DNA of 64,000 bases from Rubrobacter calidifluminis (GTDB lineage Bacteria; Actinomycetota; Rubrobacteria; Rubrobacterales; Rubrobacteraceae), in NCBI RefSeq assembly GCF_028617075.1, contig NZ_JAQKGV010000014.1:35412-99411 (forward strand), given 5' to 3'. Of this stretch, positions 17,501 to 24,907 are shown in pieces. The notes under the pieces are model-generated. The model was not told the DNA's origin. It was given only the letters and a program-made list of their open reading frames with translations, and ran no database searches. The translations under genes and the position numbers were made by a program. Position 1 is the stretch's first letter, and each line of letters opens with the position of its first letter.

Positions 17501-19363
17501 CTCCAGAGCGAGCACATCTGCCTGGTCGGGGCCTTCGACCACCGGCACATCTTCCTCGACCCCGACCCGGACCCGGAGCGCAGCTACGCCGAGCGCAAAC
17601 GCCTCTTCGAGATGCCCCGCTCCTCGTGGGACGACTACGACCGCTCGGTCATCTCCGAGGGCGGAGGCGTCTTCCCGAGGACGGCCAAGTCCATCCCCCT
17701 CTCCCCCGAAACCCGGAGGCTCCTCGGGGTCGAAGAGGAACGCCTGACCCCGAACGAGGTGATAAGCGCCCTGCTCAGGGCCGAGGTGGACCTGCTCTTC
17801 AACGGCGGGATAGGCACCTACGTAAAGGCCTCCGACGAGACCAACGCCGAGGTCGGAGACCGCTCCAATGACGCGGTGCGGGTCGACGCCCGCGAGCTCA
17901 GGTGCCGAGTCGTCGGGGAGGGCGGCAACCTGGGCTTCACCCAGCGCGGGAGGATCGAATACGCGCTCGCGGGCGGCAGGATCTACATGGATGCCATAGA
18001 CAACTCCGCCGGAGTGGACACCTCCGACCACGAGGTGAACATAAAGATCCTGCTCGACTCGGTGGTCGAGGCCGGAGACATGACCGAGAAGCAGCGCAAC
18101 GATCTCCTCGCCGGGATGACCGACGAGGTGGCCCGGCTCGTGCTCCTGCACAACTACCGCCAGACGCAGGCGATAAACAACTCGCTCGCCCAGGCTGCCT
18201 CGATGGCCGATGTGCACGCCCGCTATATCCGGGCGCTGGATTCGTCCGGAAGGCTGGACCGGAAGCTCGAGTTCCTACCTGACGACGAGGAGATAGCAGA
18301 GCGCCGCTCCCACGGACTCGGGTTGACCGCACCCGAGATCGCGATCGTTCTTTCCTACACCAAGCTCACACTTTACCAGGACATCCTGGCTTCCGAGTTG
18401 CCGGACGACCCCCACCTCATGCAGGAGCTGGAGGAGTACTTCCCCACCCAACTGCGCGAGCGATTCAGGGAACGGATGCGCCGCCACCGGCTGCGCCGCG
18501 AGATCATCGCGACCAGCCTGGTGAACGGCATGGTCAACCGCTGCGGCACCACCTTCGCCTACCGGCTCGGCGACGAAACCGGAGCGTCCCCGGCAGAGAT
18601 CGCCCGCGCGTACGTGGCGGCCCGGGAGATCTTCGACACGGACCGGGTGTGGGAGGAGATAGAGGCGCTGGACAACGTCGTCGGGACCGGGATCCAGACG
18701 CGGATGTTCCTCGACGTCAGACGGCTGGTCGAGCGCGCGACGCGCTGGCTCTTGCGCAACCGGCGCCCCCTGGACATCAACCAGACGGTGCGCAGGTTCT
18801 CCGGCGGCGTCTCGGAGCTCTACGAACGTGTGCCGGAGCTGATGCCGAGCGAGGAGCGGGTAGAGCTGGAGCGGGAGGTCGAGGAGCTGCGCGGCGCAGG
18901 TGTCCCGGAATACCTGGCCAGGAGAGTGGCCATCTCGAACGTGATGTCCTCCGCGCTGGACATAGTAGACGCGGCCTCGGAGCACGACGAGTCGGTGTCG
19001 GACGTCGCCTCGGCCTACCTCACCCTCGGCGACCGGCTGAGGCTGCACTGGCTGCGCAGGCACATAGAGATCCTACCCCGAGACAACCGCTGGCGGACCC
19101 TCGCGCGAGCAGCGCTGCGCGACGACCTCTACCTGCAGCAGGCGATGCTGACCGCCGCTGTCCTCTCCGATACACCGAAGAGCCTGCCCGCTCCGCAGAG
19201 GGTCGATCGCTGGATAGAGACTAATCGGGAGCCGGTGGAGAGAACCCTGCAGGTACTGCGGGACATAAACTCGAGCGGCACCTTCGACCTCTCGACGCTG
19301 CCGGTGGCGCTGCGCGAGGTGCGCAACATGATCACGTCCTCGGGTTCCACGCCTCGTGCCTGA
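14570..19363 (+). CDS. NAD-specific glutamate dehydrogenase, large (~180 kDa) class
   Basis: 1597 residues, matching the L-GDH180 class of actinobacteria and proteobacteria. ACT-like regulatory segments fill the N-terminal ~700 residues. The catalytic Glu/Leu/Phe/Val-dehydrogenase core lies at ~780-1250, with the lysine-rich stretch A-Q-M-V-K-N-A-V-I-V-P-V-G-A-K-G-G-F and the dinucleotide region V-V-G-I-G-D-M-S-G-D-V-F-G-N-G-M. It converts glutamate to 2-oxoglutarate with NAD. The SD GGAGGAG precedes the ATG. A TATGAT -10 candidate lies near 14511. It stands alone in transcription. Confidence 0.95.
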   Translation: MLAKRKLLDELISHARGQLPREDLPQAGRFIRQYYEWASPEDLREHPPLDLYGAAVAHWKFAGRRKPGETRVRVYNPRFEDDGWQCTHTVVEIVADDMPFLVDSVRMEVNRQGFSVHLILHPIMRVLRDEEGRLLEILGPEEKSEGAIPESIMHVEVDRHTSPEALESLRSGLSRVLSDVRAAVEDWPAMREKVREAAESLKSGEPPATPEEVEEAHAFLEWLDADNFTFLGYREYGAKGEAIEGSGLGILREGREGNPDSLPAVEGRHPGLMTLTKASSRATVHRPSYMDYVGVRIFDGDGRVIGERRFLGLYTFSAYSASAMEIPIIRRKVREVLRRAGFPPASHNEKDLVEILETYPRDELFQISTEELFEISIGILHLQERQRVRMFARREEFGRFFSCLVFVPRDRYNTTTRQRMQEILKEAFGGTHVEYDVRLSESVLARLHFIVYTPPGREVPEYDPQETEERLAGAVRSWTDDLYDALVEQCGEEEGVELFRRYRDAFPPGYRAGFLARAAVGDIRSIEDLASEEDIGMSLYHPLEEPDDFLGFKLFKKGEQIPLSRVMPLLENMGVEVVDERPHRVEPAGEEQVWIHDFGLVHRSGEDLRSARTKRLFQECFARVLRGEAENDGLNRLVLLAGLSWREISMLRAYCKYLRQTGTTFSQRYMEDTLADNPHVARLLVSLFEHRFDPEDATREEAAARLQERIEEELEEVASLDEDRILRSFLHLILATLRTNYFQKDAAGKERSYLSFKFDPSRVPDLPLPRPRFEIFVYSPRMEGVHLRGGEVARGGIRHSDRREDFRTEILGLMKAQMVKNAVIVPVGAKGGFVVKRPPDDGDRDAMRREAVECYSTLIRGMLDLTDNLSDGRVVPPPDVVRYDGDDTYLVVAADKGTATFSDIANEISREYGFWLGDAFASGGKTGYDHKEMGITAKGAWESVKRHFRELGKDIQREDFTVVGIGDMSGDVFGNGMLQSEHICLVGAFDHRHIFLDPDPDPERSYAERKRLFEMPRSSWDDYDRSVISEGGGVFPRTAKSIPLSPETRRLLGVEEERLTPNEVISALLRAEVDLLFNGGIGTYVKASDETNAEVGDRSNDAVRVDARELRCRVVGEGGNLGFTQRGRIEYALAGGRIYMDAIDNSAGVDTSDHEVNIKILLDSVVEAGDMTEKQRNDLLAGMTDEVARLVLLHNYRQTQAINNSLAQAASMADVHARYIRALDSSGRLDRKLEFLPDDEEIAERRSHGLGLTAPEIAIVLSYTKLTLYQDILASELPDDPHLMQELEEYFPTQLRERFRERMRRHRLRREIIATSLVNGMVNRCGTTFAYRLGDETGASPAEIARAYVAAREIFDTDRVWEEIEALDNVVGTGIQTRMFLDVRRLVERATRWLLRNRRPLDINQTVRRFSGGVSELYERVPELMPSEERVELEREVEELRGAGVPEYLARRVAISNVMSSALDIVDAASEHDESVSDVASAYLTLGDRLRLHWLRRHIEILPRDNRWRTLARAALRDDLYLQQAMLTAAVLSDTPKSLPAPQRVDRWIETNREPVERTLQVLRDINSSGTFDLSTLPVALREVRNMITSSGSTPRA

Positions 19364-19399
19364 GCATCCATCCGCCTCCTGGTTTAATATCTGTCCGGG

Positions 19400-19579
19400 A
19401 TGTCTCTGCCAGGCATGACAGTGGTGCCAACCTACGCGGCGATCGTCGCGACGGTCGCCGTGATCGTCACCCTGATCGCGCTCTACACCACCATCTCATC
19501 CCTCGTCGACGTTGCGCGCGGCGCCCCCGGGCGGGAAGACCACACGGAGGAGGCGGACGGTCAACCCACGGAGGAGTAG
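19400..19579 (+). CDS. Small single-pass membrane protein, unknown
   Basis: 59 residues from ATG 19400 to TAG 19577. A hydrophobic stretch of ~22 residues (A-A-I-V-A-T-V-A-V-I-V-T-L-I-A-L-Y) is followed by an acidic tail rich in Glu/Asp. A second ATG at 19415 is in frame. No convincing SD, but a TTTAATAT -10-like element at 19383..19390 sits ten bases upstream, which would suit a short-leader transcript. Between gdh and a convergent membrane-protein gene. Supported only by composition and by third-position G/C bias. Confidence 0.45.
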   Translation: MSLPGMTVVPTYAAIVATVAVIVTLIALYTTISSLVDVARGAPGREDHTEEADGQPTEE

Positions 19580-19592
19580 AAAGAAGGGCGCG

Positions 19593-20384
19593 CTAACCCT
19601 CCGGCCAAAGCCGGATGATGTCTCCACGATCCCCTCGGTGGCTGGCGAGGCGTCCGTCGAGCAGGCGCAGTAGCGTCCGGCGCACCTCCCGGCGGTTTTT
19701 GTGGTACGCCGCCCTGAACCCCAGCATCGGGAGCGCAAACGCCGGTATCACGCCCAGAAAGTAGACCGCATCCTGGAATCCCCCCATAACCGGCAGGACC
19801 GCGAGCGTCGCACCGACGATCCCGCCGAGGGATAGCAGGTGACCGCGCTGCCCCTGCAGCGTGGCGATGACGCTCAACCGACTCCAGCCATCAGGCAGAC
19901 GTTCGGCCCGCACCTCGACACGACCCGCTCCGCAGAAAGTCCTCCCTCTGCTCCCGGCCCCTCCGGCGGCTGAGCCCTCCGCGGCCTCCTCCCCCGGCTC
20001 CCAGACCGAGCCGGTGTCACTCCGGTAGGAGGCGTGCAGACCTTCCGCAGCCAGTGCTCCCTCGACAATCTCTAGCACCTCTTCCACCGGGCGCTCCACC
20101 TCCCGCACAACGCGCACGGCCCCGGGACCGTAGAGCCTTCGAGCCAGCGAGGGAGCCTCGGCGACCGGCCCGGTGCCGAGTTCACCCAGCGCCCTCCTGA
20201 CATCCTCTTCCCGGATTCCGGCGGTGGCAGCAACCCGGACCACGACGTCCAAGGGAACCTCGGGCGAGACCTCGAGCATCGCCCTGCCGCGGGCCGCGTT
20301 CAGCTCGGCCGCCCGGCGCAGCACGACCTCCACCTCCGCAGGCCTCAGACCCTTCGGTCCGAACTCGCGTCGCTGCAGCGCCAC
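19593..20384 (-). CDS. Membrane protein with N-terminal helical domain, unknown
   Basis: 263 residues. Residues ~10-65 are a helical domain (L-R-R-A-A-E-L-N-A-A-R-G-R, then V-R-V-A-A-T-A-G-I-R-E-E-D-V-R-R-A-L) seen at the N-terminus of many bacterial proteins of unknown function. A variable middle follows, then two hydrophobic helices near 195-240. Start taken at GTG 20384, which overlaps the TAG stop of pgsA by one base (TAGTG), a typical translational coupling. The upstream open frame to 20519 is antisense-free but overlaps pgsA in another frame and is not used. Confidence 0.7.
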   Translation of the reverse strand: MALQRREFGPKGLRPAEVEVVLRRAAELNAARGRAMLEVSPEVPLDVVVRVAATAGIREEDVRRALGELGTGPVAEAPSLARRLYGPGAVRVVREVERPVEEVLEIVEGALAAEGLHASYRSDTGSVWEPGEEAAEGSAAGGAGSRGRTFCGAGRVEVRAERLPDGWSRLSVIATLQGQRGHLLSLGGIVGATLAVLPVMGGFQDAVYFLGVIPAFALPMLGFRAAYHKNRREVRRTLLRLLDGRLASHRGDRGDIIRLWPEG

Positions 20385-20950
20385 TACAGCCTCTGATCCC
20401 TGCGAGCCTGCACGGAGAGGATCCTGGGAGCATCCCTGAGGTAGGACCATCCTGAGAGCAGCGTCAGGATCACCGCGGCGAACATCACCCACCAGCCCAC
20501 CTGCGTAAGGGTCCGCCACGGTCCGATATGCGCGTAGGCCAGGAGCAAAAGAAAGACACCGAGGCTCTGCGCGTTCATCTTGGCCTTCCCCCAGCTGTTC
20601 GCTGCTATGACCTCTCCCCCCTCCAGAGCCGCCATCCTGAAACCGGTGACCGCAAACTCCCGGATGACCATCACCGCGGCCATCCAGGACTCCATGAGGC
20701 TCTTGTCGACCAGCACGAAGAACACGGAGGAGATGAGGGCCTTGTCTGCTATGGAGTCCATGAGCTTGCCGAAGCCGGTGACCTTGTTGCTCCGGCGCGC
20801 CGCGATGCCATCGAAGTAGTCGGTCAGGAGGGCTCCGACGTACAAGATCAGCGCGATGGTCCGCGCGAAGGGGAACGGCAGGTACAGAGCCACCATGACG
20901 GGCACCACCGCCACCAGTCGTGCCAGAGTGAGCTGGTTCGCAAAGGTCAT
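20384..20950 (-). CDS. pgsA: CDP-diacylglycerol--glycerol-3-phosphate 3-phosphatidyltransferase
   Basis: 188 residues, integral membrane. Makes phosphatidylglycerophosphate, the first step to phosphatidylglycerol. Full CDP-alcohol phosphotransferase signature at ~42-65: D-Y-F-D-G-I-A-A-R-R, eight residues, then G-K-L-M-D-S-I-A-D-K (D-x2-D-G-x2-A-R-x8-G-x3-D-x3-D). About six hydrophobic helices. Followed with 1-bp overlap by the membrane protein above. Confidence 0.93.
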   Translation of the reverse strand: MTFANQLTLARLVAVVPVMVALYLPFPFARTIALILYVGALLTDYFDGIAARRSNKVTGFGKLMDSIADKALISSVFFVLVDKSLMESWMAAVMVIREFAVTGFRMAALEGGEVIAANSWGKAKMNAQSLGVFLLLLAYAHIGPWRTLTQVGWWVMFAAVILTLLSGWSYLRDAPRILSVQARRDQRL

Positions 20951-21029
20951 CCTCTCGCTCCCTCGAAGAACCCTCCTGAAAGCTGGTGCAAACTTAGCAC
21001 CTCACGGCCCGGCTCTCAAGGAGTCCTCC

Positions 21030-22412
21030 CTACTCCGCGGCCTGATAGTCCCGAATCTGGGCGACCGTGGGATGCGCGAAGTACTCGAGCGCCCAGTCGA
21101 AGGCCTGCCTGACCCGGCCCTGCGGGCTGTCGAGACGCACCAGGTAGGCTCCGCGCCAGAACAGCGAGGCCAGCCGGCCGCTGAACTTGACCCCGAAGAC
21201 GTCATTGACGGCGAAGTGGCTCCCGAGGTCTATGAGCTGTCCCTGCGAACGATACTTGAACGGCTTGAGCTCCCGGCCGTCGATCGCGGCGAGGATGTTC
21301 TTGGCCAGGTGCTTGCCCTCCTTGACCGCCGCCTGGGCGTTCGGCGGCACGAAACCGTCGTCAGGGTTGGGGATGGTCGCGTTGTCTCCGAGCGCCCAGA
21401 CGTTCCTGAACCCCTCGACCCGCAGATACTCGTCGACCTTTATACCCTTGGTTCTCTGCACCAGCGGTAGCCCGAGCCTCTCGACCAGCGAGTTCGGCCG
21501 GGCACCGGCGGTCCAGATCACGTTCTGGGTGTGTATCTCTCGCCCGTCCTTCAGACGCACACAGTCTTCGGTGACCTCCTCGGCCATGGCGTTGGTCATG
21601 ACCTCTATGTTGCGGGCGGCGAGCTGGCCCCGCGCGACCCGCCGCAGCCCGGCGTCGAGCTCGGGGAGGATGTTCGGCAGCGCGTCGAGGAGCATTATCC
21701 TGAACCGGTTGGGGTTGACGTTCGGGTACTCCTGGGCGAGCACCTCGTGGATGAGGACGTGCAGCTGTGCTGCCGTCTCGACACCGGTCGCCCCAGCCCC
21801 GATGACGACGAAGGTGAGCGCGCTCTCCGGCAGCTCGTCCCCCTCGAGCACGGCCTGCTCGAAGCGCTCTATTACCCGGTTGCGGATGCGTACAGCGTCG
21901 CTTATCCCCTTCATCGGCAGAGCATGCTCCTCGACACCCGGGATCCCGAAGAAGTTGGGCTCGGCTCCGAGTGCGAAGACCAGATGGTCGTAGGGGAATT
22001 GGTGCCCGTCGGCGGTCACGGTCTTCTTCTCGAAGTTCACGTCTTCGATCTCCGCCCGGCGGAAGCTGGCCCCCAGGCGGATCAGAGTCCTCCGCAGGGG
22101 CTGTGCGATGTTTCTCACGCCGACGTCACTCGATACGACGCCGGGTACCATCGGCCAGAACGTGAGGTAGTTCTCGCGGGAGATAACCATCACGCCGATG
22201 TCGTCCCGCTTGCGGGTCAGCTCACAGATGCTCTTGGCGACGTTATATCCGCCGAAACCCCCACCCAGGATCAGAACCCGATTCTCGAAGTCTGCAAAGC
22301 GCGGCTTCTCCCATGGAGCGTAGCGAGGTTCGGAGCTCAACGCCCACTTCAGACCGCCCGCAGCCAGAGCCATACCACCCAGAGCAAGCCCTCCCTTCAA
22401 AAGGTTGTTCAT
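21030..22412 (-). CDS. Type II NADH dehydrogenase (NDH-2)-like FAD oxidoreductase
   Basis: 460 residues. Transfers electrons from NAD(P)H to quinone without pumping. A hydrophobic N-terminal helix (residues 5-22) precedes the FAD motif G-G-G-F-G-G-Y-N at ~52. The NADH motif G-A-G-A-T-G-V-E lies near 205 and the second FAD motif A-L-G-D-N-A-T near 335. The C-terminus is rich in aromatic residues. ATG 22412 has GGAGGG nine bases upstream; an in-frame start at 22451 lacks one. A TAGAAT -10 candidate lies at 22476..22471 (complement). Confidence 0.88.
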   Translation of the reverse strand: MNNLLKGGLALGGMALAAGGLKWALSSEPRYAPWEKPRFADFENRVLILGGGFGGYNVAKSICELTRKRDDIGVMVISRENYLTFWPMVPGVVSSDVGVRNIAQPLRRTLIRLGASFRRAEIEDVNFEKKTVTADGHQFPYDHLVFALGAEPNFFGIPGVEEHALPMKGISDAVRIRNRVIERFEQAVLEGDELPESALTFVVIGAGATGVETAAQLHVLIHEVLAQEYPNVNPNRFRIMLLDALPNILPELDAGLRRVARGQLAARNIEVMTNAMAEEVTEDCVRLKDGREIHTQNVIWTAGARPNSLVERLGLPLVQRTKGIKVDEYLRVEGFRNVWALGDNATIPNPDDGFVPPNAQAAVKEGKHLAKNILAAIDGRELKPFKYRSQGQLIDLGSHFAVNDVFGVKFSGRLASLFWRGAYLVRLDSPQGRVRQAFDWALEYFAHPTVAQIRDYQAAE

Positions 22413-22501
22413 AGGTCGAAACCCTCCAGATCTACTAGACGCCAAGACCACCGCTCGCGCGCGGTAGCCAATTCTAACTCCGGGAAGATTCAGCCGCAGT
22501 A

Positions 22502-22906
22502 TCAGGCCTCACCCACAGCGACGCGCACGACCCTCTCTCTCGGGCCGTCGAACTCGGCGAGGAAAACACCCTGCCAGCGCCCGAGCTCGGGCTCGCCGCC
22601 ACTGACGGTGAGATACTGGCTCGTCCCGAAGAGGCTGGTGAGAAAGTGCGAGTCGCTGTTGCCCTCTGCGTGCCGAAAGTTCACCTCAAGCGCCCCAAGC
22701 AACGCCCGGCAGGCCGCGGCGAGATCCTCGGGAACGTCGGGGTCGTAATCTTCGTTCAGCGTGACCGCGGCCGTGGTGTGCCCGGAGGAGACGATGCAGA
22801 ACCCCTCCTCGACACCGGACTGCCGCACCGCCCGCCGCACCTCGTCGGTTATGGAGACGAGCTGGTAGCGGCGGCTCGTACGCACCGGGATCCTGGTCGT
22901 CTTCAA
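22502..22906 (-). CDS. YjbQ/UPF0047 family protein
   Basis: 134 residues, the usual size. Conserved signature S-S-G-H-T-T-A-A-V-T-L-N-E-D-Y-D-P near 40-57 and A-E-G-N-S-D-S-H-F near 80-88. Family members are trimeric, bind a metal and have a secondary thiamine-phosphate synthase activity; the physiological role is unclear. Separated from the AlkA gene by 17 bp in the same direction, so likely one operon with the three upstream genes. Confidence 0.9.
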   Translation of the reverse strand: MKTTRIPVRTSRRYQLVSITDEVRRAVRQSGVEEGFCIVSSGHTTAAVTLNEDYDPDVPEDLAAACRALLGALEVNFRHAEGNSDSHFLTSLFGTSQYLTVSGGEPELGRWQGVFLAEFDGPRERVVRVAVGEA

Positions 22907-22923
22907 ACCGAGAAACCTCCCAC

Positions 22924-23586
22924 TTATCTCATCATCTCCTCACAGGAAGGAGGTAGAACTTCCATCTCGAGCGACTCCCAGAGGTAGAGGGAGGCGAGCG
23001 TCCTGTACGGTCGCCAGGGGTGGGCGATCTTCTCCAGCTGCGTGAGATCCGGCAGCCCCGTGAGCCCGTAGGCCCGCATCACGGCCCGGCGGATCCCCAG
23101 ATCACCTACCGGCAGCACGTCGGGCCGGTGCAGGTGGAAGATCAGGAACATGTCCGCGCTCCAGCGCCCCAGGCCTTTCACCTCCGTAATGCGGGCACGC
23201 ACCTCCTCGTCCGGAACCCGCTCGAGCTCCACGAAGTCCAGCCGGCCGTCGATCACTCGCCGCGCGAGATCCTTGAGATAGACGATCTTGCGTCCGGAGA
23301 TCCCGCAGGCCGCCAGCTCCTCCGCCGAACGCTCGAGCACTTCTCCCGGCGTCGGTACCCGCCCCCCGAAGAGCGCGGTGACCCTGACGTAGATGCTCTT
23401 CGCCGCCCGGGTAGAGAGCTGCTGCCCGATTATGGAGCGCAGTAGAGAACCGAAGGCGTCCTCCGGACGCCCCCGCCGGCGGGCCTCCTCACCGAGCGGC
23501 CCGATGGCCCGCACCAGACGTGACATCACCGGATCCCGGAGCCCGCACAGGTGGGCGAAGCCCGGCGAGGCCGGCCCGCCTTCCAA
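22924..23586 (-). CDS. DNA-3-methyladenine glycosylase II (AlkA/Ogg HhH-GPD type)
   Basis: 220 residues. Removes alkylated bases from DNA. HhH-GPD core: S-I-I-G-Q-Q-L-S near 40, the hairpin I-T-E-V-K-G-L-G-R-W-S-A-D-M and the catalytic aspartate region P-V-G-D-L-G-I-R. The AlkA N-terminal beta domain is missing, as in the short bacterial forms. TTG 23586 is chosen because AGGAG precedes it and the A-H-L-x-x-x-D-P segment conserved in the family is kept; ATG 23526 would remove it. It starts 8 nt after the stop of the DUF59 gene. Confidence 0.85.
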   Translation of the reverse strand: MEGGPASPGFAHLCGLRDPVMSRLVRAIGPLGEEARRRGRPEDAFGSLLRSIIGQQLSTRAAKSIYVRVTALFGGRVPTPGEVLERSAEELAACGISGRKIVYLKDLARRVIDGRLDFVELERVPDEEVRARITEVKGLGRWSADMFLIFHLHRPDVLPVGDLGIRRAVMRAYGLTGLPDLTQLEKIAHPWRPYRTLASLYLWESLEMEVLPPSCEEMMR

Positions 23587-23594
23587 AACCTCTC

Positions 23595-23897
23595 CTACCG
23601 GCCGAAGAAGAGCTTGGCGGCGGGGCTCATCATGTCCGGGTTCCAGAGGGGATCGAAGGTGAGCTGGGCGTTTACCGTCTCCACACCCTCTATGGAGAGC
23701 ACCTCGTTCTCTACCTGCTCCTGGATCATGTCCCCAACCGGACACATCGGGCTCGTCAGAGAAAATACCACGTCCACGTGCCGCCCCTCGTCGTGGATCC
23801 CGATGTCGTAGACGAGCCCGAGCTCGACGAGATCCATCCCGAGCTCCGGGTCTATGACGTTCCTGAGCTGATCCCTCACACGCTCTTCGGTAAGCAC
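23595..23897 (-). CDS. MIP18/DUF59-family metal-sulfur cluster assembly factor
   Basis: 100 residues, full length. Signature I-D-P-E-L-G-M-D-L-V-E-L-G-L-V-Y at ~15-30 and the cysteine in T-S-P-M-C-P-V-G-D-M near 52. Relatives (SufT, PaaD, human CIAO2) help mature Fe-S proteins. First gene of an operon with AlkA and YjbQ. AlkA-type enzymes normally lack a cluster, so the link is positional only. Confidence 0.9.
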   Translation of the reverse strand: MLTEERVRDQLRNVIDPELGMDLVELGLVYDIGIHDEGRHVDVVFSLTSPMCPVGDMIQEQVENEVLSIEGVETVNAQLTFDPLWNPDMMSPAAKLFFGR

Positions 23898-23977
23898 CTT
23901 GCCTTCACCTCTCGATAGCCAGCTTCGCGGCTAATTGTAATGTCAGCAGGCCCCTTTTCCAGCATTACCGCATCCCG

Positions 23978-24002
23978 TATAATGTAATCATCGGACGATT
24001 AC
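23978..24002 (+). promoter_or_regulatory. Lipase promoter with overlapping 19-bp palindrome
   Basis: TATAAT at 23978..23983 with a weak TTTTCC -35 at 23955..23960 (17-bp spacer). Immediately downstream, 23984..24002 reads GTAATCATCGGACGATTAC, symmetrical at 8 of 9 pairs around a central G. Placement over the expected start site suggests an operator that represses the lipase gene. Regulator unknown. Confidence 0.5.
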
Positions 24003-24022
24003 TTTCTGGATGGAGGAGGGAG

Positions 24023-24859
24023 ATGCGGGGAACGAGGAATTTTTTGTGGGGTGCTCTTTCGGTAGCCTTCGCGGTTCTGGTCACGCTGTCCTTCGTGCAG
24101 GGCACGGTCTGGGCGGCAACTCCTTCCGCGGGGTTCCTCAAGCGGCAGGGGCCGGCACCGCCAGGAGCGAACGAACCTGGGTGTCACCCGAGCCCCCGGC
24201 ACCCCGAGCCGGTGGTGCTCGTTCCGGGGACGTTCGAGAGCATGGCGCAGAACTGGGCGAAGCTCTCCCCGGAGCTTGCGGCGCGCGGTTACTGCGTATA
24301 CTCGCTGAACTACGGGGTGACGGCGGCGGGGTACTCGACAGGGCCTATACAGCAGTCGGCGAGCGAGCTGCGGAGCTTCGTCAACCACGTGCTCCGTCTG
24401 ACGGGGGCGCGCAAGGTGGACATCGTGGGGCACAGCCAGGGCGGGATGATGCCCCGCTACTACATCAAGTTCCTCGGCGGGGCGAAGAAGGTGGACGACC
24501 TGGTCGCGCTCACCCCATCGAACCACGGGACGAAGAACCCGGGAGCCTTTACCACCGGTCTGCTCGGTTGCGTAGCCTGCCGGCAGCAGATGTGGGGCTC
24601 GCCGTTCCTGCGCAGGCTCAACAGCGGGGACGAGACGCCGGGAGGTGTCTCCTACACGGTGATCACGACCAGATACGACGATGTGGTGGTTCCGTACACC
24701 TCGGCCTTTCTGAAGGGGCCGGCTTCGCGGGTCTCGAACATAACCATCCAGGACTACTACCCGCTCGACACCTCGGACCACCTCCTGATTCCCTACGACG
24801 AGAGAGCCTACACCTTCATCTTCGACGCGCTCTCCCACCCGGGACCGGCGAGGCCCTGA
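24023..24859 (+). CDS. Secreted lipase/esterase, alpha/beta hydrolase
   Basis: 278 residues. A signal peptide covers residues 1-31 (basic start, hydrophobic core, V-W-A-A). The fold shows V-L-V-P-G-T-F near the oxyanion loop and the nucleophile elbow G-H-S-Q-G-G around 139-144, with a late D and the H of T-S-D-H. It resembles Pseudomonas/Burkholderia and actinobacterial secreted triacylglycerol lipases. The SD GGAGGAGGGAG precedes ATG 24023. The promoter carries a palindrome. Cys pairs in the mature part (C-L-L-G-C-V-A-C) may form disulfides. Confidence 0.88.
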   Translation: MRGTRNFLWGALSVAFAVLVTLSFVQGTVWAATPSAGFLKRQGPAPPGANEPGCHPSPRHPEPVVLVPGTFESMAQNWAKLSPELAARGYCVYSLNYGVTAAGYSTGPIQQSASELRSFVNHVLRLTGARKVDIVGHSQGGMMPRYYIKFLGGAKKVDDLVALTPSNHGTKNPGAFTTGLLGCVACRQQMWGSPFLRRLNSGDETPGGVSYTVITTRYDDVVVPYTSAFLKGPASRVSNITIQDYYPLDTSDHLLIPYDERAYTFIFDALSHPGPARP

Positions 24860-24882
24860 CCAGGGGCAACCCCGGTCAGGGC
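24853..24882. terminator. Stem-loop between convergent lipase and inositol-phosphate synthase genes
   Basis: GCCCTGACC pairs with GGTCAGGGC, with an inner GGGG/CCCC pair around CAA and one unpaired A. 13 base pairs, overlapping the lipase stop. No T-run on either side, so it may be a bidirectional but factor-assisted terminator. Confidence 0.6.
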
Positions 24883-24907
24883 CCGTATCAACGAACCACG
24901 CCGGGGC

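Noticed and set aside
16778..18217. 479-codon minus-strand frame
   Set aside because: Antisense to the glutamate dehydrogenase core; no motif.
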